Shown here piece by piece: positions 17,141-26,453 of a stretch of 33,552 nucleotides of DNA; positions within the stretch are counted from its first letter, which is position 1; every line of letters starts with the position of its first letter. The stretch lies in the NCBI RefSeq assembly GCF_002868845.1, contig NZ_PKUB01000012.1, positions 3,431-36,982 of the forward strand. Direction: 5' to 3'. The notes under the pieces are model-generated. The model saw only the letters and a list, made by a program, of their open reading frames with translations. It was not told the DNA's origin and searched no databases. Made by a program: the position numbers and the translations under genes. The DNA comes from Desulfuromonas sp. (GTDB lineage: Bacteria; Desulfobacterota; Desulfuromonadia; Desulfuromonadales; BM501).

Positions 17141-17887
17141 ATGGCAGGACACAGTAAATGGGCCAACATCAAGCACCGCAAGGGCGCCCAGGACGCCAAA
17201 CGCGGCAAAATCTTCACCAAGCTCATCAAGGAAATCACCGTTGCAGCCAATATCGGCGGCGGCGACCTCGATGGCAATCCCCGTCTCCGGACTGCGGTTG
17301 ACAAGGCCAAAAGCGACAACATGCCGAAGGACACCATCGACCGGGCCATCAAAAAAGGTACCGGGGACCTGGAGGGCGTCGATTACGAGGAAGGGACCTT
17401 CGAAGGCTACGGCCCCGGGGGCGTGGCGGTCATCGTCGAATTCATGACAGACAACCGCACCCGGACCGTTGCGGATGTCAGGCATATTTTCACCAAGCAC
17501 AACGGAAACCTCGGCGTGAGCGGTTCGGTCGCCTTCCTCTTCGAGCGCAAAGGGCTGATCGCTTTCGGCACCGATGCCGACTTCGACGCCATCTTTGAAG
17601 CCGCTCTCGAGGCGGGAGCCGAAGACGTCAACGATGAGGGAGACGCCTACGAAGTCCTCACCGATCCGACCAAATTCATCGAGGTGCGCGAAGCCATGGA
17701 AGGGGCTGGCCTCAAGGGGCGGACAGCCGAACTCACCATGATTCCCCAGACCATGGTCGGGCTCGAAGGCAAGCAGGCCGAGCAGATGCTCAAGCTGATG
17801 GACAAGCTCGAAGACAACGATGACGTGCAGAACGTCTATGCCAACTTCGACATTTCCGACGAGGAAATCGCCAAGATCATGGGCTAG
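17141..17887 (+). CDS. yebC: YebC/TACO1-family protein
   Basis: This 248-aa member of the YebC/PmpR/TACO1 family begins with the diagnostic [23 protein letters not shown]. Other family segments are [30 protein letters not shown] and DNRNRT-like DNRTRT. Family members act as DNA-binding regulators or as translation factors that relieve ribosome stalling. The ATG at 17141 has AAGGAG upstream; an upstream in-frame start at 17024 overlaps the terminator and is rejected. It sits 54 bp ahead of ruvC, a common arrangement in proteobacteria. Confidence 0.96.
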   Translation: MAGHSKWANIKHRKGAQDAKRGKIFTKLIKEITVAANIGGGDLDGNPRLRTAVDKAKSDNMPKDTIDRAIKKGTGDLEGVDYEEGTFEGYGPGGVAVIVEFMTDNRTRTVADVRHIFTKHNGNLGVSGSVAFLFERKGLIAFGTDADFDAIFEAALEAGAEDVNDEGDAYEVLTDPTKFIEVREAMEGAGLKGRTAELTMIPQTMVGLEGKQAEQMLKLMDKLEDNDDVQNVYANFDISDEEIAKIMG

Positions 17888-17941
17888 CCGCGGGCGCCGG
17901 GCATCAGGCTTTCCCCCTTCAGGGTCCTGACACTTCATTTT

Positions 17942-18448
17942 ATGAGAATTCTAGGCATTGACCCCGGCAGCCGGGTCACCGGGTTCGGCATCGTTGAACA
18001 GCAGGGCAATCGGCTGATCCACGTTGACAACGGAGCCATCTTCACCCGCAGCGGCGATGCACTCCCCGCGCGCCTGAAACTCATCCACGACGGGCTTCAC
18101 CAGGTCATCGCCACCCATGCCCCCGAGGCGATGGCCATCGAGCAGGTTTTCGTGGCAAAAAACGCCATGTCGGCCCTCAAGCTCGGGCACGCCCGGGGTG
18201 CCGCCCTGCTGGTCGGGGCGAACAACCATTTGCCCATTTCCGAATACACCGCCCTGCAGGTCAAAAACGCCGTGGTCGGCTACGGCCGGGCGGCCAAGGG
18301 CCAGGTCCAGCAGATGGTCCGCGCCCTGCTGAACCTGCCCGAAATCGCCCAGGAAGACGCCTCCGATGCCCTGGCCGTCGCTATCTGCCACGCCCACAGC
18401 TCCGGCCTGAGCAACCGCCTGGAAAAGGCCTTGAGCCGCGGGCGCTGA
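17942..18448 (+). CDS. ruvC: Holliday junction resolvase RuvC
   Basis: This 168-aa endonuclease cuts Holliday junctions symmetrically during recombination and repair. The four acidic catalytic residues are at D7 (ILGIDPGS), E67 (AIEQVF), D139 and D142 (QEDASDALA). The basic segment KGQVQQMV is also present. The length is normal. There is no clear Shine-Dalgarno site before the ATG, so coupling or weak translation is likely. It starts the ruvC-ruvA-ruvB order. Confidence 0.97.
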   Translation: MRILGIDPGSRVTGFGIVEQQGNRLIHVDNGAIFTRSGDALPARLKLIHDGLHQVIATHAPEAMAIEQVFVAKNAMSALKLGHARGAALLVGANNHLPISEYTALQVKNAVVGYGRAAKGQVQQMVRALLNLPEIAQEDASDALAVAICHAHSSGLSNRLEKALSRGR

Positions 18449-18514
18449 GCAAGCACTGAATGCGCTCCTGCATCTCTTCTCCATTCTGAATCCTGACCTC
18501 CGGAATCTTGCCAC

Positions 18515-19114
18515 ATGATCGCTTTGCTGACCGGAAACATCGCATACAGGTCCACCGACCACCTGATCATCGACGTGGGCGGGGTCGGCTATCGGTTGCA
18601 GATCCCCCTGTCCACCTTCTACGCCCTGCCCGAGGACGGCGAAGTTCGCCTCCATGTCCACACCCATGTCAAGGAGGACGCCTTCCACCTTTTCGGCTTC
18701 CTCTCCAGCGAAGAGAAGGAGATGTTCGTACTGCTCATCTCCGTGTCCGTGGTGGGCCCCAAACTGGCGGTCAACATCCTCTCGAACATCCCCTCCGAGG
18801 ACCTTCGGCAGGCCCTCTCCGGAGGAGATGCAAAGCGCCTGTCCGCCGTGCCGGGAATCGGCAAAAAGACTGCCGAGAGGCTCGTTCTCGAACTCAGGGA
18901 AAAGGCCCAGCGGCTCGCCTCTTCTGCCGCCGCGGCCGCCCCTGCATCGTCTAAGACGGCATCGGTCAGCGCCATCGATGACGCCCTCTCCGCCCTGGTC
19001 AACCTGGGCTACAAGGAGAACCAGGCGAAAAGGGTACTCGAGGCCATGGAGATCGCCGCCGACGCTCCGCTGGAGGCCATCCTCAAAGGGGCACTGAAGG
19101 TCCTTGTGAAATGA
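18515..19114 (+). CDS. ruvA: Holliday junction branch-migration protein RuvA
   Basis: This 199-aa protein binds the junction as a tetramer and loads RuvB. The N-terminal OB-fold (MIALLTGNIAYRS to about 64) and the helix-hairpin-helix pair (SVVGPKLAVNIL, VPGIGKKTAERLVLELR) are present. An alanine-rich flexible linker (133-148) leads to the RuvB-contacting domain III (DDALSALVNLGYKENQAKRVL). It lies 66 bp after ruvC and 62 bp before ruvB. Confidence 0.97.
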   Translation: MIALLTGNIAYRSTDHLIIDVGGVGYRLQIPLSTFYALPEDGEVRLHVHTHVKEDAFHLFGFLSSEEKEMFVLLISVSVVGPKLAVNILSNIPSEDLRQALSGGDAKRLSAVPGIGKKTAERLVLELREKAQRLASSAAAAAPASSKTASVSAIDDALSALVNLGYKENQAKRVLEAMEIAADAPLEAILKGALKVLVK

Positions 19115-19176
19115 CCGGTCACCTCGCGGAATCTGAAAGAAACGCGTCCTTGTCCCATTAAGCCCAGAGCCTTTTT

Positions 19177-20199
19177 ATGACCGAGCGCATCATCACCGCC
19201 GGCACGGCCGGCGACGACGACAACTTCGAGACCAGCCTCCGGCCCCGCCTCCTCCCCGAATATATCGGCCAGAGCAAGGCCAAGGAGAACCTTCAGGTCT
19301 TCATCGACGCGGCCCGCGGCCGCGGGGAGGCCCTCGACCACGTCCTCTTTTACGGGCCGCCGGGGCTGGGAAAAACCACCCTGGCCAATATCGTCGCCAA
19401 CGAGATGGGCGTAAACATCAAGAGTACCTCCGGACCGGTCATCGAGAAGACCGGCGATTTGGCCGCCATTCTCACCAACCTGGAGGAAGGCGATGTCCTC
19501 TTTATCGACGAAATCCACCGCCTCTCCGCGGTCGTGGAAGAGATCCTCTACCCCGCCATGGAAGACTACCAGCTCGACATCATCATCGGGCAGGGACCCT
19601 CGGCGCGCACCATCAAGCTGGACATCCCCCGCTTCACCCTGGTGGGTGCCACCACCCGGGCCGGCCTCCTGTCCTCCCCCCTGCGGGACCGCTTCGGGGT
19701 CATCTCCCGGCTGGAGTTCTACACCCCCGAGGAGTTGACCACCATCGTCCGGCGCAGCGCCGATATCCTGGGCATCACCACCGAAGAGGAGGGGGCTGCG
19801 GAAATCGCTCGCCGCTCCCGGGGCACGCCGCGCATCGCCAACCGCCTGTTGCGCCGGGTGCGCGACTTCGCCGAGGTCAAGGGAGACGGCGTCATCACCC
19901 GGAAGGTGGCCGACCTCTCCCTCAGCCGCCTGGAAGTGGACCGCTGCGGTTTCGACCACATGGACCGCCGCATCCTGCTGGCCATCATCGACAAGTTTTC
20001 CGGAGGCCCCGTCGGCCTGGAGACCCTGGCCGCGACCGTCGGAGAAGAGAAGGACACCATCGAGGACGTCATCGAGCCCTTCCTCCTTCAAGAGGGTTAT
20101 CTCAACCGCACCCCCCGGGGAAGAGTGGCGACCCCCCTGGCCTACTCTCATTTTCAGCGACTCCCCCAGACGGAGAGTGCCGGGGACCTTTTCTCCTGA
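19177..20199 (+). CDS. ruvB: Holliday junction ATPase RuvB
   Basis: This 340-aa AAA+ motor drives branch migration with RuvA. It has Walker A GPPGLGKT (60-67), Walker [10 protein letters not shown] (109-117), sensor 1 LVGATTRAG, the arginine-finger region LRDRFG, and the winged-helix end with [15 protein letters not shown]. The length is typical. The gene is followed 40 bp later by a membrane GGDEF protein without an intervening terminator, so the signalling gene may share the repair transcript. Confidence 0.98.
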   Translation: MTERIITAGTAGDDDNFETSLRPRLLPEYIGQSKAKENLQVFIDAARGRGEALDHVLFYGPPGLGKTTLANIVANEMGVNIKSTSGPVIEKTGDLAAILTNLEEGDVLFIDEIHRLSAVVEEILYPAMEDYQLDIIIGQGPSARTIKLDIPRFTLVGATTRAGLLSSPLRDRFGVISRLEFYTPEELTTIVRRSADILGITTEEEGAAEIARRSRGTPRIANRLLRRVRDFAEVKGDGVITRKVADLSLSRLEVDRCGFDHMDRRILLAIIDKFSGGPVGLETLAATVGEEKDTIEDVIEPFLLQEGYLNRTPRGRVATPLAYSHFQRLPQTESAGDLFS

Positions 20200-20239
20200 C
20201 CTGACATCCTTCGCCCCCCCCGCATGGAGGTATACGGGA

Positions 20240-21565
20240 ATGGAGATAGTGCCTCGCAAAGTCACCCATAAAATCGTCCTCTCCCACCTCCTGCTCCTGC
20301 TCTTCAGTCTGATCGCCATCGTCTTCGCCTTGACCGGCCTCCACAGCCAGACCCGCCGCTCCCAGGCACTCGTTGCCGTCGAGGTGCAGGCCCTCAACCT
20401 GTCCCGCCAGCTGCGAGGCAACCTCCTCGCCCAGGATGGCCTGGAAAAACAGTTTTTCATCCTCGAGAACCCCGAGATCATCTACCTTCTGGACCGACGC
20501 CAGGAGGTCTTCCTGGAACTCTGGCAGGCATTTTCCGCCCTCCCCCCGGCCCAACCCCTGCCCGACCTGGCGACCCTGGCCAGCCGCCATCGCGAGGAGT
20601 GGGACACCTTGCGCGGCCACCTCGGGAATAGCCCCGCGACGGCCGAAGGTTTTTCCCGAAACACCCTGTCGCCGTTGCGGGACAGCCTGATCCAGGCCCT
20701 TGAGGCGTTCCGCGGGCGCCAAGAAGAGACCATCCACGACCAGATCATTGAACTCTCCACGGCCGGTTCCCGGGCCTTTCGCTTGACCCTGCTGCTGGTC
20801 CTGCTCGGAATCGCCATCGGCACCCCCGTGGTTCTCTCGATCCTGCTCCACATCCACCGCTCGATCAGCCGACTGTCCCGGGCCACCGAAACCATCGGCT
20901 CGGGGGATTTCGACTTCAATCCCGCACAATTCTCCCAGGACGAGTTCGGCCTTCTCGCGGGCCGCTTCCACGAAATGGGGATGCGTCTCAAGGAGTCGGA
21001 GGAGCGCTCCCTCGACGCCAACCCGCTCACCCGCCTGCCGGGCAACCTCGCCATCGAGAGGGAGTTGGAAAAACGTATCTCGACCGGCCAGCCCTTCGCC
21101 CATGCCCTGGTCGACCTGGACCACTTCAAAGTCTTCAACGACCGTTACGGCTACCAGTCCGGCAGCGAGATCATCGCCGAGGTGGGCGAAATCGTCCGGG
21201 ACCTCGTAAGCAGGTTGGGAAACCCCAACGACCTGGTCGGGCACATCGGGGGGGACGACTATGTCATCCTCTCCACCCCGGAACGGATGGAGGGCATGGC
21301 GGCCGCCATCATCGAGGAATTCGACCGACGGGTGCCCGGGTACTACTCTGATGAAGACCGGACCCGGGGATTTTTCCTCGCCACCGACCGTTTCGGGGTG
21401 GAGCGCCAGTTCTCTCTCATGAGCATGTCCATCGCCATCGTCTGCTCCGAGAATTTCCTCCGTCCCTCCGCACCGGGAATCGCCGCCGAGTGTGCTAGGA
21501 TGAAGGACAACCTGAAAAACCTGCATGGAAGCAACTTCCTCATGGATCGCCGCAAGGGACGTTAA
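20240..21565 (+). CDS. Membrane HAMP-GGDEF protein with atypical GGDDY signature
   Basis: This 441-aa protein starts at ATG 20240, preceded by GGAGG. Two membrane segments (about 11-34 and 181-204) flank a helical sensor region of about 145 residues. A HAMP segment (about 205-255) and a GGDEF domain (about 258-435) follow. Conserved GGDEF residues include NPLTRLPGN, LVDLDHFKVFNDRYG and HIGGDD. The signature is GGDDY (337-341), not GG(D/E)EF, and the usual inhibitory RxxD is replaced by NPND, so there is no product-inhibition site. It could still make cyclic di-GMP or another dinucleotide, or act as a binding-only sensor. It sits 2 bp upstream of a lipoprotein gene, a likely functional partner. 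Confidence 0.88.
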   Translation: MEIVPRKVTHKIVLSHLLLLLFSLIAIVFALTGLHSQTRRSQALVAVEVQALNLSRQLRGNLLAQDGLEKQFFILENPEIIYLLDRRQEVFLELWQAFSALPPAQPLPDLATLASRHREEWDTLRGHLGNSPATAEGFSRNTLSPLRDSLIQALEAFRGRQEETIHDQIIELSTAGSRAFRLTLLLVLLGIAIGTPVVLSILLHIHRSISRLSRATETIGSGDFDFNPAQFSQDEFGLLAGRFHEMGMRLKESEERSLDANPLTRLPGNLAIERELEKRISTGQPFAHALVDLDHFKVFNDRYGYQSGSEIIAEVGEIVRDLVSRLGNPNDLVGHIGGDDYVILSTPERMEGMAAAIIEEFDRRVPGYYSDEDRTRGFFLATDRFGVERQFSLMSMSIAIVCSENFLRPSAPGIAAECARMKDNLKNLHGSNFLMDRRKGR

Positions 21566-21567
21566 AC

Positions 21568-21999
21568 ATGATGCGCCAGAGCCTTTTTCTCGGAATCGCC
21601 CTGCTGCTGGCCGGTTGCAGCGCCTCCCCCCTCGCCCCCTCCGCCGGGGCCCCTGCCCCGGCCCCCGAGGACCTCTTCGTCCTCGGACTCGAGCAGGGCC
21701 TGACCTCCGGCGATGTCCAGGCCCTCGAGCGGTTGCAGAGCACCTTCCCTGACAGCCCTTGGGCGCCCCGGGCCCAGGGTCTGCATCAGGCCCTGGAAGA
21801 GAAGCGGCTCCTGATGGGGGAGTTGGAAGCGCTGCGCGAAACCAACGCCCGATTGTCCAGGGAGATCCTGCTCTTGGAGGAGGGGAAAACCAGGGAGTAC
21901 CAGGAAAGGGTGGCGCTGGAGCGAAGGATTCTCCACCTCCAGGAAGACCTGGAAAAACTCTCCCAACTGCTCATCGAAACCGAAAGGCGGGCCCACTAG
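21568..21999 (+). CDS. Small coiled-coil lipoprotein
   Basis: This 143-aa protein has a signal peptide and lipobox LLAGC (cysteine 17), predicting lipid attachment in the envelope. A Pro/Ala-rich spacer and a short helical-repeat-like segment (about 34-75) precede a long charged coiled coil (about 76-140, EELEALRETNARLSRE-like). AAGGGA precedes the ATG. It is almost fused to the GGDEF gene (2-bp gap) and ends before a terminator. I do not recognise the family; a periplasmic partner of the GGDEF sensor is an inference from position. Confidence 0.8.
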   Translation: MMRQSLFLGIALLLAGCSASPLAPSAGAPAPAPEDLFVLGLEQGLTSGDVQALERLQSTFPDSPWAPRAQGLHQALEEKRLLMGELEALRETNARLSREILLLEEGKTREYQERVALERRILHLQEDLEKLSQLLIETERRAH

Positions 22000-22072
22000 C
22001 CCCGAGCGGACAGAAAAGCATTGGAAAAGGCCGCCCTCTGTGCTAGCTTGAGCAGGCAAGTCTGCCCCGTTG

Positions 22073-22096
22073 GGCCGCCGTGGTGGCGGCCTTTTT
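22073..22096 (+). terminator. Rho-independent terminator
   Basis: The perfect 7-bp stem GGCCGCC (22073-22079) and GGCGGCC (22085-22091) has a 5-nt loop and five T residues after it. It ends the yebC/ruv/GGDEF unit. Confidence 0.88.
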
Positions 22097-22129
22097 CTGT
22101 ATCCTAGCCCGCACGCCCCTTCGACAGCC

Positions 22130-22312
22130 ATGAACCAAAGGGACATAGAACTTTTCTGCCGCCAAATGGCCCTGTGGGCGTAATCCGCCATCGGCCAGGG
22201 ACGCTATCCCTTTCGAAAAATCGAAACATTCCCCAACCTCCTGACCGAAAAGGGTGAGCTTGCGCCGCCGCTCGTTTTCTGGATCAACAGAGACAGCTTC
22301 CTGGCCGGCGGA
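22130..22312 (+). pseudogene. 5' extension of the unknown gene, interrupted by an in-frame TAA
   Basis: An ATG at 22130 opens a protein-like frame (MNQRDIELFCRQMALWA) that hits TAA at 22181. After the stop the same frame continues with protein-like sequence (RYPFRKIETFPNLL, PPLVFWINRDSFLAGG) straight into the long ORF at 22313, with no other stop and no ATG. This looks like the true N-terminus of the downstream gene carrying a nonsense codon or a base error. Confidence 0.65.
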
Positions 22313-24505
22313 GTGCTGCTCTTCCCCGAGAAAGAAGCGGAGGAGGATATCGAGCGGGGAGGGGCATGCGCCCGGGCTCTTGGCTTGGGCCAGTTCGTCA
22401 CCTGGGCTGCCCGGGAGGTGGTTTTCTGGGAGGAGCGCGGGGAGTCGTCCCGGCAGCTCAAGGCTCTGCCCCTGCCGTCCTCTTCGGAAACGAGCGTGGA
22501 CCGTTTTCAGGACACTCTCCACCAGATCATGGAAGAGCTAAAAATCCGCTCGGTCACGAGCGGAGTGCCCCCCCATCAGCTCTCGCCCTACTGCCTTGCC
22601 AATCTCTGCCGCACCGCCTTGATGGACGTCGGGCCCTCCCTCGTGGAGGCCCAGCGCAGGGCGCTGGTGGAGCCCTCGACCCGCCGCAGCAGAGGCCCCG
22701 AAGAGAACCTCGCACTGGGAAAGGGGGCCCTGACCCTGGCCCGCCTCCTGAGTGCTCTCTGCTTCGACCTGATCCCCCCGACGGTACAGCCCGAAGGCCT
22801 GGAACGAGCCATGGGATTCGCCACGGACCGCCTTCCGGAAGAGCTTCGCCGGAGCCTGGAGGCGGGCCCCGAGGAACTGCCGCTGTCGGCGGAGAGCGCC
22901 GTGCGCTTTCACCACCTGTTTCGGCGCCTCGGTAAACTGCGAGTCGGGGAAACTCCCCGGGCGGCCGCTGAGACCATCGACATTCTGCTCCGACACGAAG
23001 GCCCCCGCCTCGGCGCTTGTCCCGCGCCGGGCACCGAGGCGCCCCACTCGGCTCCGTCGCTCGTGGTCAACAGCAACCGACCGCGGGGCGACGCCTCCGC
23101 TCGGGTCGAAATCTCCCCCCCGCCCGTCCTCGCGCTGTCCGCCCTGTGGCGCGCCCTGGAGGGCCAGGCTCCGGCCATTTCTCAGGCCGCCCACCCCTTT
23201 GAACTGGGCCCTTGCAAGGCACCGAAATCGATCAGGGGATGCCTTGCAAGCGGAGAGGTTCCTCCCTCCCGGCAGAAGCAGGCCCTGAAAGCCCGGCTGC
23301 GCAACTCGTGGCCCACCCGGCGCTTTGCCCTCCCCGCCCAGGCCCCGCTTTGGGCCTATGAGTTTATCCACCTGCTCGGGCTAGCCGACCGGCGAGCGGA
23401 GATCGAGCTGGTCACCCCGGGAAAGTGGCTGGGAAGCGAGCTTGCCGTCCCTCTCCTCGCCCTGATCAAAGAACAGTTCACTCTCCGGTTCCTCGGTCCC
23501 GCCCTGCAGGGGGGGCTGGAGCTTCACCTCACCAAAGGCGCCGGGCCGGAGGCCGCCACCGCGATCCTCGGCCCCGACGGACCGCGACAGGTCTCCTGGG
23601 GAACCCTTCAATCTGCTCACGACAGCCTTTTGACCCTTGCCCTGACCCTGCCAACGCCCCAGTGGGTCATGATGGAGGAAGGGCTGCTGTCTCTGCCGAC
23701 CGAAGCGGACTGGCCCCGGCAACTCGAGAGAGAGCTCTTCCTATTCACCCGTTCCACCCTGGGACGCACCCTTTGGGGGCAGGTCGATGCAACGGGGGCC
23801 ATGCCCTCCCTTGCGAGCCTGCAGCAGGCATTTCTGCGCCACGGCTGTCCCCTGCCGCCCGCAGACGTCTTGCACGACCTGCGACTGCTGGATGCGGGAC
23901 CGGACTCACCTCCCCCCCCGCAGAACGTTCTGGACCAGGAACTGCTCCGCTCGCTCGGCCCGGGCGCAATCCCTTGCGCTCCGCAGGAAAGCACGGAAGA
24001 GAAACCCGCCCGGCACGTCTCCCCCCCGGCGAGGCCCCGAAGGCAGACCCTGGAACGCCTGATCAGCGGCACCGTTTTCATCGACGGAATCCCTCGCTTC
24101 CCGGAACATTACCTCTTCCATGTCCCGAGCTCCCAACTCCGGGAATACCGCGTCACAGGCCCCTTGAAAGCGCGCGGAGAATTCTTCGGCCAGTACGTCC
24201 TGGAACAGGCCGATGGCACCACCCTTGAGGTCGAGGGAGAGGAGACCGCCAAGGCCCTCATCCTTGCATCTCTCGGCGACCGCCTCCCCCTGGCCCTGCC
24301 CGTCGAACGCGAATTGACCGCCGAGGTATTGAAGAAATTCCTGAAGGACCTGAGAAGGCTGCGCCAGGCCCTTCTTCAGGAGTGCCACCTGCATCTGGCC
24401 AACCCACGCTCGGCCAAAAGCCTGGCGGCTGGCATCTGGCGCTCCCACGGCCTTCCTCCCTGGGAATGGCTGGACGATGAGAAACTCCTTTTCATTGAGA
24501 CGTGA
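22313..24505 (+). CDS. Large protein of unknown function, probably N-terminally interrupted
   Basis: The open part is 730 codons from a GTG at 22313, but that GTG has no ribosome binding site and lies inside a continuous domain-like stretch. The natural protein is probably about 790 residues, starting at 22130. It is acidic to neutral, Pro/Leu-rich and without a signal peptide, membrane segment or motif I recognise. The last 150 residues look best ordered: GTVFIDGIPRFPEHYLFHVP, then FFGQYVLEQADGTTLEVEG, then a helical end rich in Leu and Arg. Codon use and GC match the neighbours, so there is no sign of transfer. It may no longer be made at full length. Confidence 0.65.
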   Translation: MLLFPEKEAEEDIERGGACARALGLGQFVTWAAREVVFWEERGESSRQLKALPLPSSSETSVDRFQDTLHQIMEELKIRSVTSGVPPHQLSPYCLANLCRTALMDVGPSLVEAQRRALVEPSTRRSRGPEENLALGKGALTLARLLSALCFDLIPPTVQPEGLERAMGFATDRLPEELRRSLEAGPEELPLSAESAVRFHHLFRRLGKLRVGETPRAAAETIDILLRHEGPRLGACPAPGTEAPHSAPSLVVNSNRPRGDASARVEISPPPVLALSALWRALEGQAPAISQAAHPFELGPCKAPKSIRGCLASGEVPPSRQKQALKARLRNSWPTRRFALPAQAPLWAYEFIHLLGLADRRAEIELVTPGKWLGSELAVPLLALIKEQFTLRFLGPALQGGLELHLTKGAGPEAATAILGPDGPRQVSWGTLQSAHDSLLTLALTLPTPQWVMMEEGLLSLPTEADWPRQLERELFLFTRSTLGRTLWGQVDATGAMPSLASLQQAFLRHGCPLPPADVLHDLRLLDAGPDSPPPPQNVLDQELLRSLGPGAIPCAPQESTEEKPARHVSPPARPRRQTLERLISGTVFIDGIPRFPEHYLFHVPSSQLREYRVTGPLKARGEFFGQYVLEQADGTTLEVEGEETAKALILASLGDRLPLALPVERELTAEVLKKFLKDLRRLRQALLQECHLHLANPRSAKSLAAGIWRSHGLPPWEWLDDEKLLFIET

Positions 24506-24516
24506 CTTGATATAAT
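24489..24516 (+). promoter_or_regulatory. Extended -10 promoter before queH
   Basis: A perfect TATAAT (24511-24516) is preceded by TGA (extended -10), with TTTTCA (24489-24494) 16 bp upstream. It overlaps the end of the unknown gene and would serve queH, the DUF2905 gene and the patatin gene. Confidence 0.5.
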
Positions 24517-24570
24517 GAGGCCTGTCCCGCCCCCCTTCCAACGATGCTTTACGCGAAACCGAAGGTCCCC

Positions 24571-25110
24571 ATGAACGTTTTGCTCCATGTCTGTTGCGCC
24601 AACTGCGCCATTTATCCCGTCAAGGTCCTGCGGGAGCAGAACCACCAGGTCACCGGCTTTTTTTTCAACCACAACATCCATCCCTACCAGGAGTACCGGC
24701 GCCGTCTGGAGACGACACGGGACTATGCCTCCCGGGTGGAGTTGCCGATGGTCTTCAGAGAGGAGTACCTCCTGGAGGATTTCCTGGGGCAGGTGGCCCA
24801 AGCCCCACGGACCCGCTGCGATTACTGCTACCTTTCCCGCCTGGAGGAGACCGCACGCACGGCCGCCGAGCAGAACTTCGACGCCTTCTCCACCAGTCTT
24901 CTTTACTCCCGCTATCAACAACACGATCTGATCCGCCGTCACGGCGAGGAACTCGCTCTGCGCTACGGGATCTCCTTCGTCTACCGTGATTTCCGCGCCG
25001 GGTGGCGGGAGGGGATCGAAACCTCCAAGGCCATGGAGCTTTACCGCCAGCAGTACTGCGGCTGCATCTACTCGGAGAAGGAGCGCTATTGCCCACAGGG
25101 AAGGAATTGA
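24571..25110 (+). CDS. queH: Epoxyqueuosine reductase QueH
   Basis: This 179-aa protein of the DUF208/QueH family catalyses the last step of queuosine synthesis, reducing epoxyqueuosine in tRNA. It is the iron-sulfur enzyme that replaces the cobalamin-dependent QueG. The metal-binding cysteines are visible: HVCCANC (C8, C9, C12), RCDYCY (C83, C86), YCGC (C163, C165) and C174. Family segments FNHNIHPYQEYRRR and FSTSLLYSRYQQHD are present. ATG 24571 is preferred over ATG 24544 because GAAGG lies just upstream and the family starts at this point. Confidence 0.93.
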   Translation: MNVLLHVCCANCAIYPVKVLREQNHQVTGFFFNHNIHPYQEYRRRLETTRDYASRVELPMVFREEYLLEDFLGQVAQAPRTRCDYCYLSRLEETARTAAEQNFDAFSTSLLYSRYQQHDLIRRHGEELALRYGISFVYRDFRAGWREGIETSKAMELYRQQYCGCIYSEKERYCPQGRN

Positions 25111-25113
25111 CCG

Positions 25114-25323
25114 GTGCACCCGGGAAAACTGCTCATCGCCGCCGGCATCGCCCTGATCGCCGCCGGGCTGTTTTTCACCTTCGGAGGGAAAATCCCCTTT
25201 CTGGGCCGGTTGCCCGGCGATATTGCCATCAAAAGAGAAAACTTTTCCTTTTTCTTCCCCCTCACCACCTGCATCCTGATTTCCCTGCTCGTCTCCTTTC
25301 TTCTCTGGCTTTTCCGGCGCTAG
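25114..25323 (+). CDS. DUF2905 two-helix membrane protein
   Basis: This 69-aa protein from a GTG with AAGGA upstream has two transmembrane helices (about 5-22 and 46-66). Between them is the DUF2905 signature GKIPFLGRLPGDIAIKREN. The function of the family is unknown. It follows queH by 3 bp and precedes the patatin gene, so all three probably share a transcript. Confidence 0.88.
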   Translation: MHPGKLLIAAGIALIAAGLFFTFGGKIPFLGRLPGDIAIKRENFSFFFPLTTCILISLLVSFLLWLFRR

Positions 25324-25396
25324 CGCCACCCCCCTGCGAATCACTTGCCAACGAGCGATGCCGGACATCCCCGCCAGCACCGCCGAGGGTCGCCCC

Positions 25397-26344
25397 ATGA
25401 AAACGGGTAAAAGGAAGATCGGCCTTGCGCTGGGCAGCGGCGCCGCCCGCGGCCTGGCTCATATCGGGGTCTTGAAGGCCTTCGAAGAAGAAGGCATTCA
25501 GATCGACTGCATCGCCGGGACCTCCATCGGGGCCTTTATCGGGGCCCTCTACGCCGCCGGCGTTCCCGTCGAGAAGATGGAACAGGTGGCCAGCCAAGTC
25601 GACTGGCGGCAGCTTGCCCGCCTGATCGACCCCATTCTTCCCACCTCATGCATTATCGACGGCAAGAAAGTTTCCCGGTTCATCTCCGAACTGTTGCCGG
25701 CGAAAACCTTTGAGCAGCTGCGCATCCCCCTGGCGGTGACGACGACAGACATCGAAACAGGAGAGGCCCTGGTCATCAAAAAGGGCAACCTCCATGAAGC
25801 CCTGCGGGCGGCCATCGCCTTTCCCGGGATTTTCACGCCGGTCCGCTTCTTCGATCGGTTTCTCATGGACGGAGGCCTGTGCAACCCGGTTCCCGTCGAT
25901 GTGGTTCGCAACCTCGGCGCTCGATCGGTCATCGGGGTCTGCGCCATCCCTGCCGTCATGAAGGAAACGTCCGAGACCTATTTGCCCTCCCGGGCCAAGC
26001 GCCGCCCCGGCAAGCCCTTTCTCGAACTGCTCAACGCCGAGCGCATCGAAAGTTTTCTGCGCGAGATGATGGGCTCCGCGGCGACTGAAGAAGACGAGCC
26101 AAGAGAGGGGTCTGCTCATCGCAAGCCGCCGGGGATTTTCCGCATCTTCTCTCAAAGCGTGGCCATCATGGAAAACCAGATCAATGCCCTGCGCCTTGAG
26201 AAGAATCAGATCGACCTGCTGATCAGGCCCCCCCTGAACGGCATCAACCTTTTGGAATTCCACCGCGCGGCCGAGGCCATTGCCGCCGGGGAAGAGGCGA
26301 CCCGCAAGGTTATGCCCAAAATACGAAAAATGGCCGGCCGCTGA
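25397..26344 (+). CDS. Patatin-like phospholipase
   Basis: This 315-aa protein resembles the bacterial RssA/patatin group of lipid acyl hydrolases. It has the oxyanion loop GSGAARG (13-19), the nucleophile elbow GTSIG with Ser43, and the catalytic dyad motif DGG (158-160). The C-terminal part carries an acidic linker (EEDEPREGS) and a helical end. There is no signal peptide, so it is predicted to be cytoplasmic or membrane-associated. The ATG at 25397 has GAGGG 7 nt upstream, while the earlier ATG at 25358 lacks a site. The substrate is unknown. Confidence 0.93.
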   Translation: MKTGKRKIGLALGSGAARGLAHIGVLKAFEEEGIQIDCIAGTSIGAFIGALYAAGVPVEKMEQVASQVDWRQLARLIDPILPTSCIIDGKKVSRFISELLPAKTFEQLRIPLAVTTTDIETGEALVIKKGNLHEALRAAIAFPGIFTPVRFFDRFLMDGGLCNPVPVDVVRNLGARSVIGVCAIPAVMKETSETYLPSRAKRRPGKPFLELLNAERIESFLREMMGSAATEEDEPREGSAHRKPPGIFRIFSQSVAIMENQINALRLEKNQIDLLIRPPLNGINLLEFHRAAEAIAAGEEATRKVMPKIRKMAGR

Positions 26345-26386
26345 ACTTTCAACGAGCCGACCGGCGCCCGTGAAGAGGCTGTCCCG

Positions 26387-26414
26387 TTGCAAGCCCTGAT
26401 CCCTGTGTTACTAT
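26387..26414 (+). promoter_or_regulatory. Candidate promoter of the phasin-like/ubiB pair
   Basis: TTGCAA (26387-26392) and TACTAT (26409-26414) are spaced by 16 bp just ahead of an AT-rich stretch. GTGTTA and TAACAC (26405-26434) form an inverted repeat over the likely start site. Confidence 0.35.
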
Positions 26415-26453
26415 TTAAGTACCTAAAATAACACTAGCTTAAGGGAGGATGCA

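Noticed and set aside
26376-26391. Sigma-54-like site before the phasin-like gene
   Set aside because: The GG and GC spacing fits, but most other consensus bases do not; a sigma-70 reading overlapping it is about as good.
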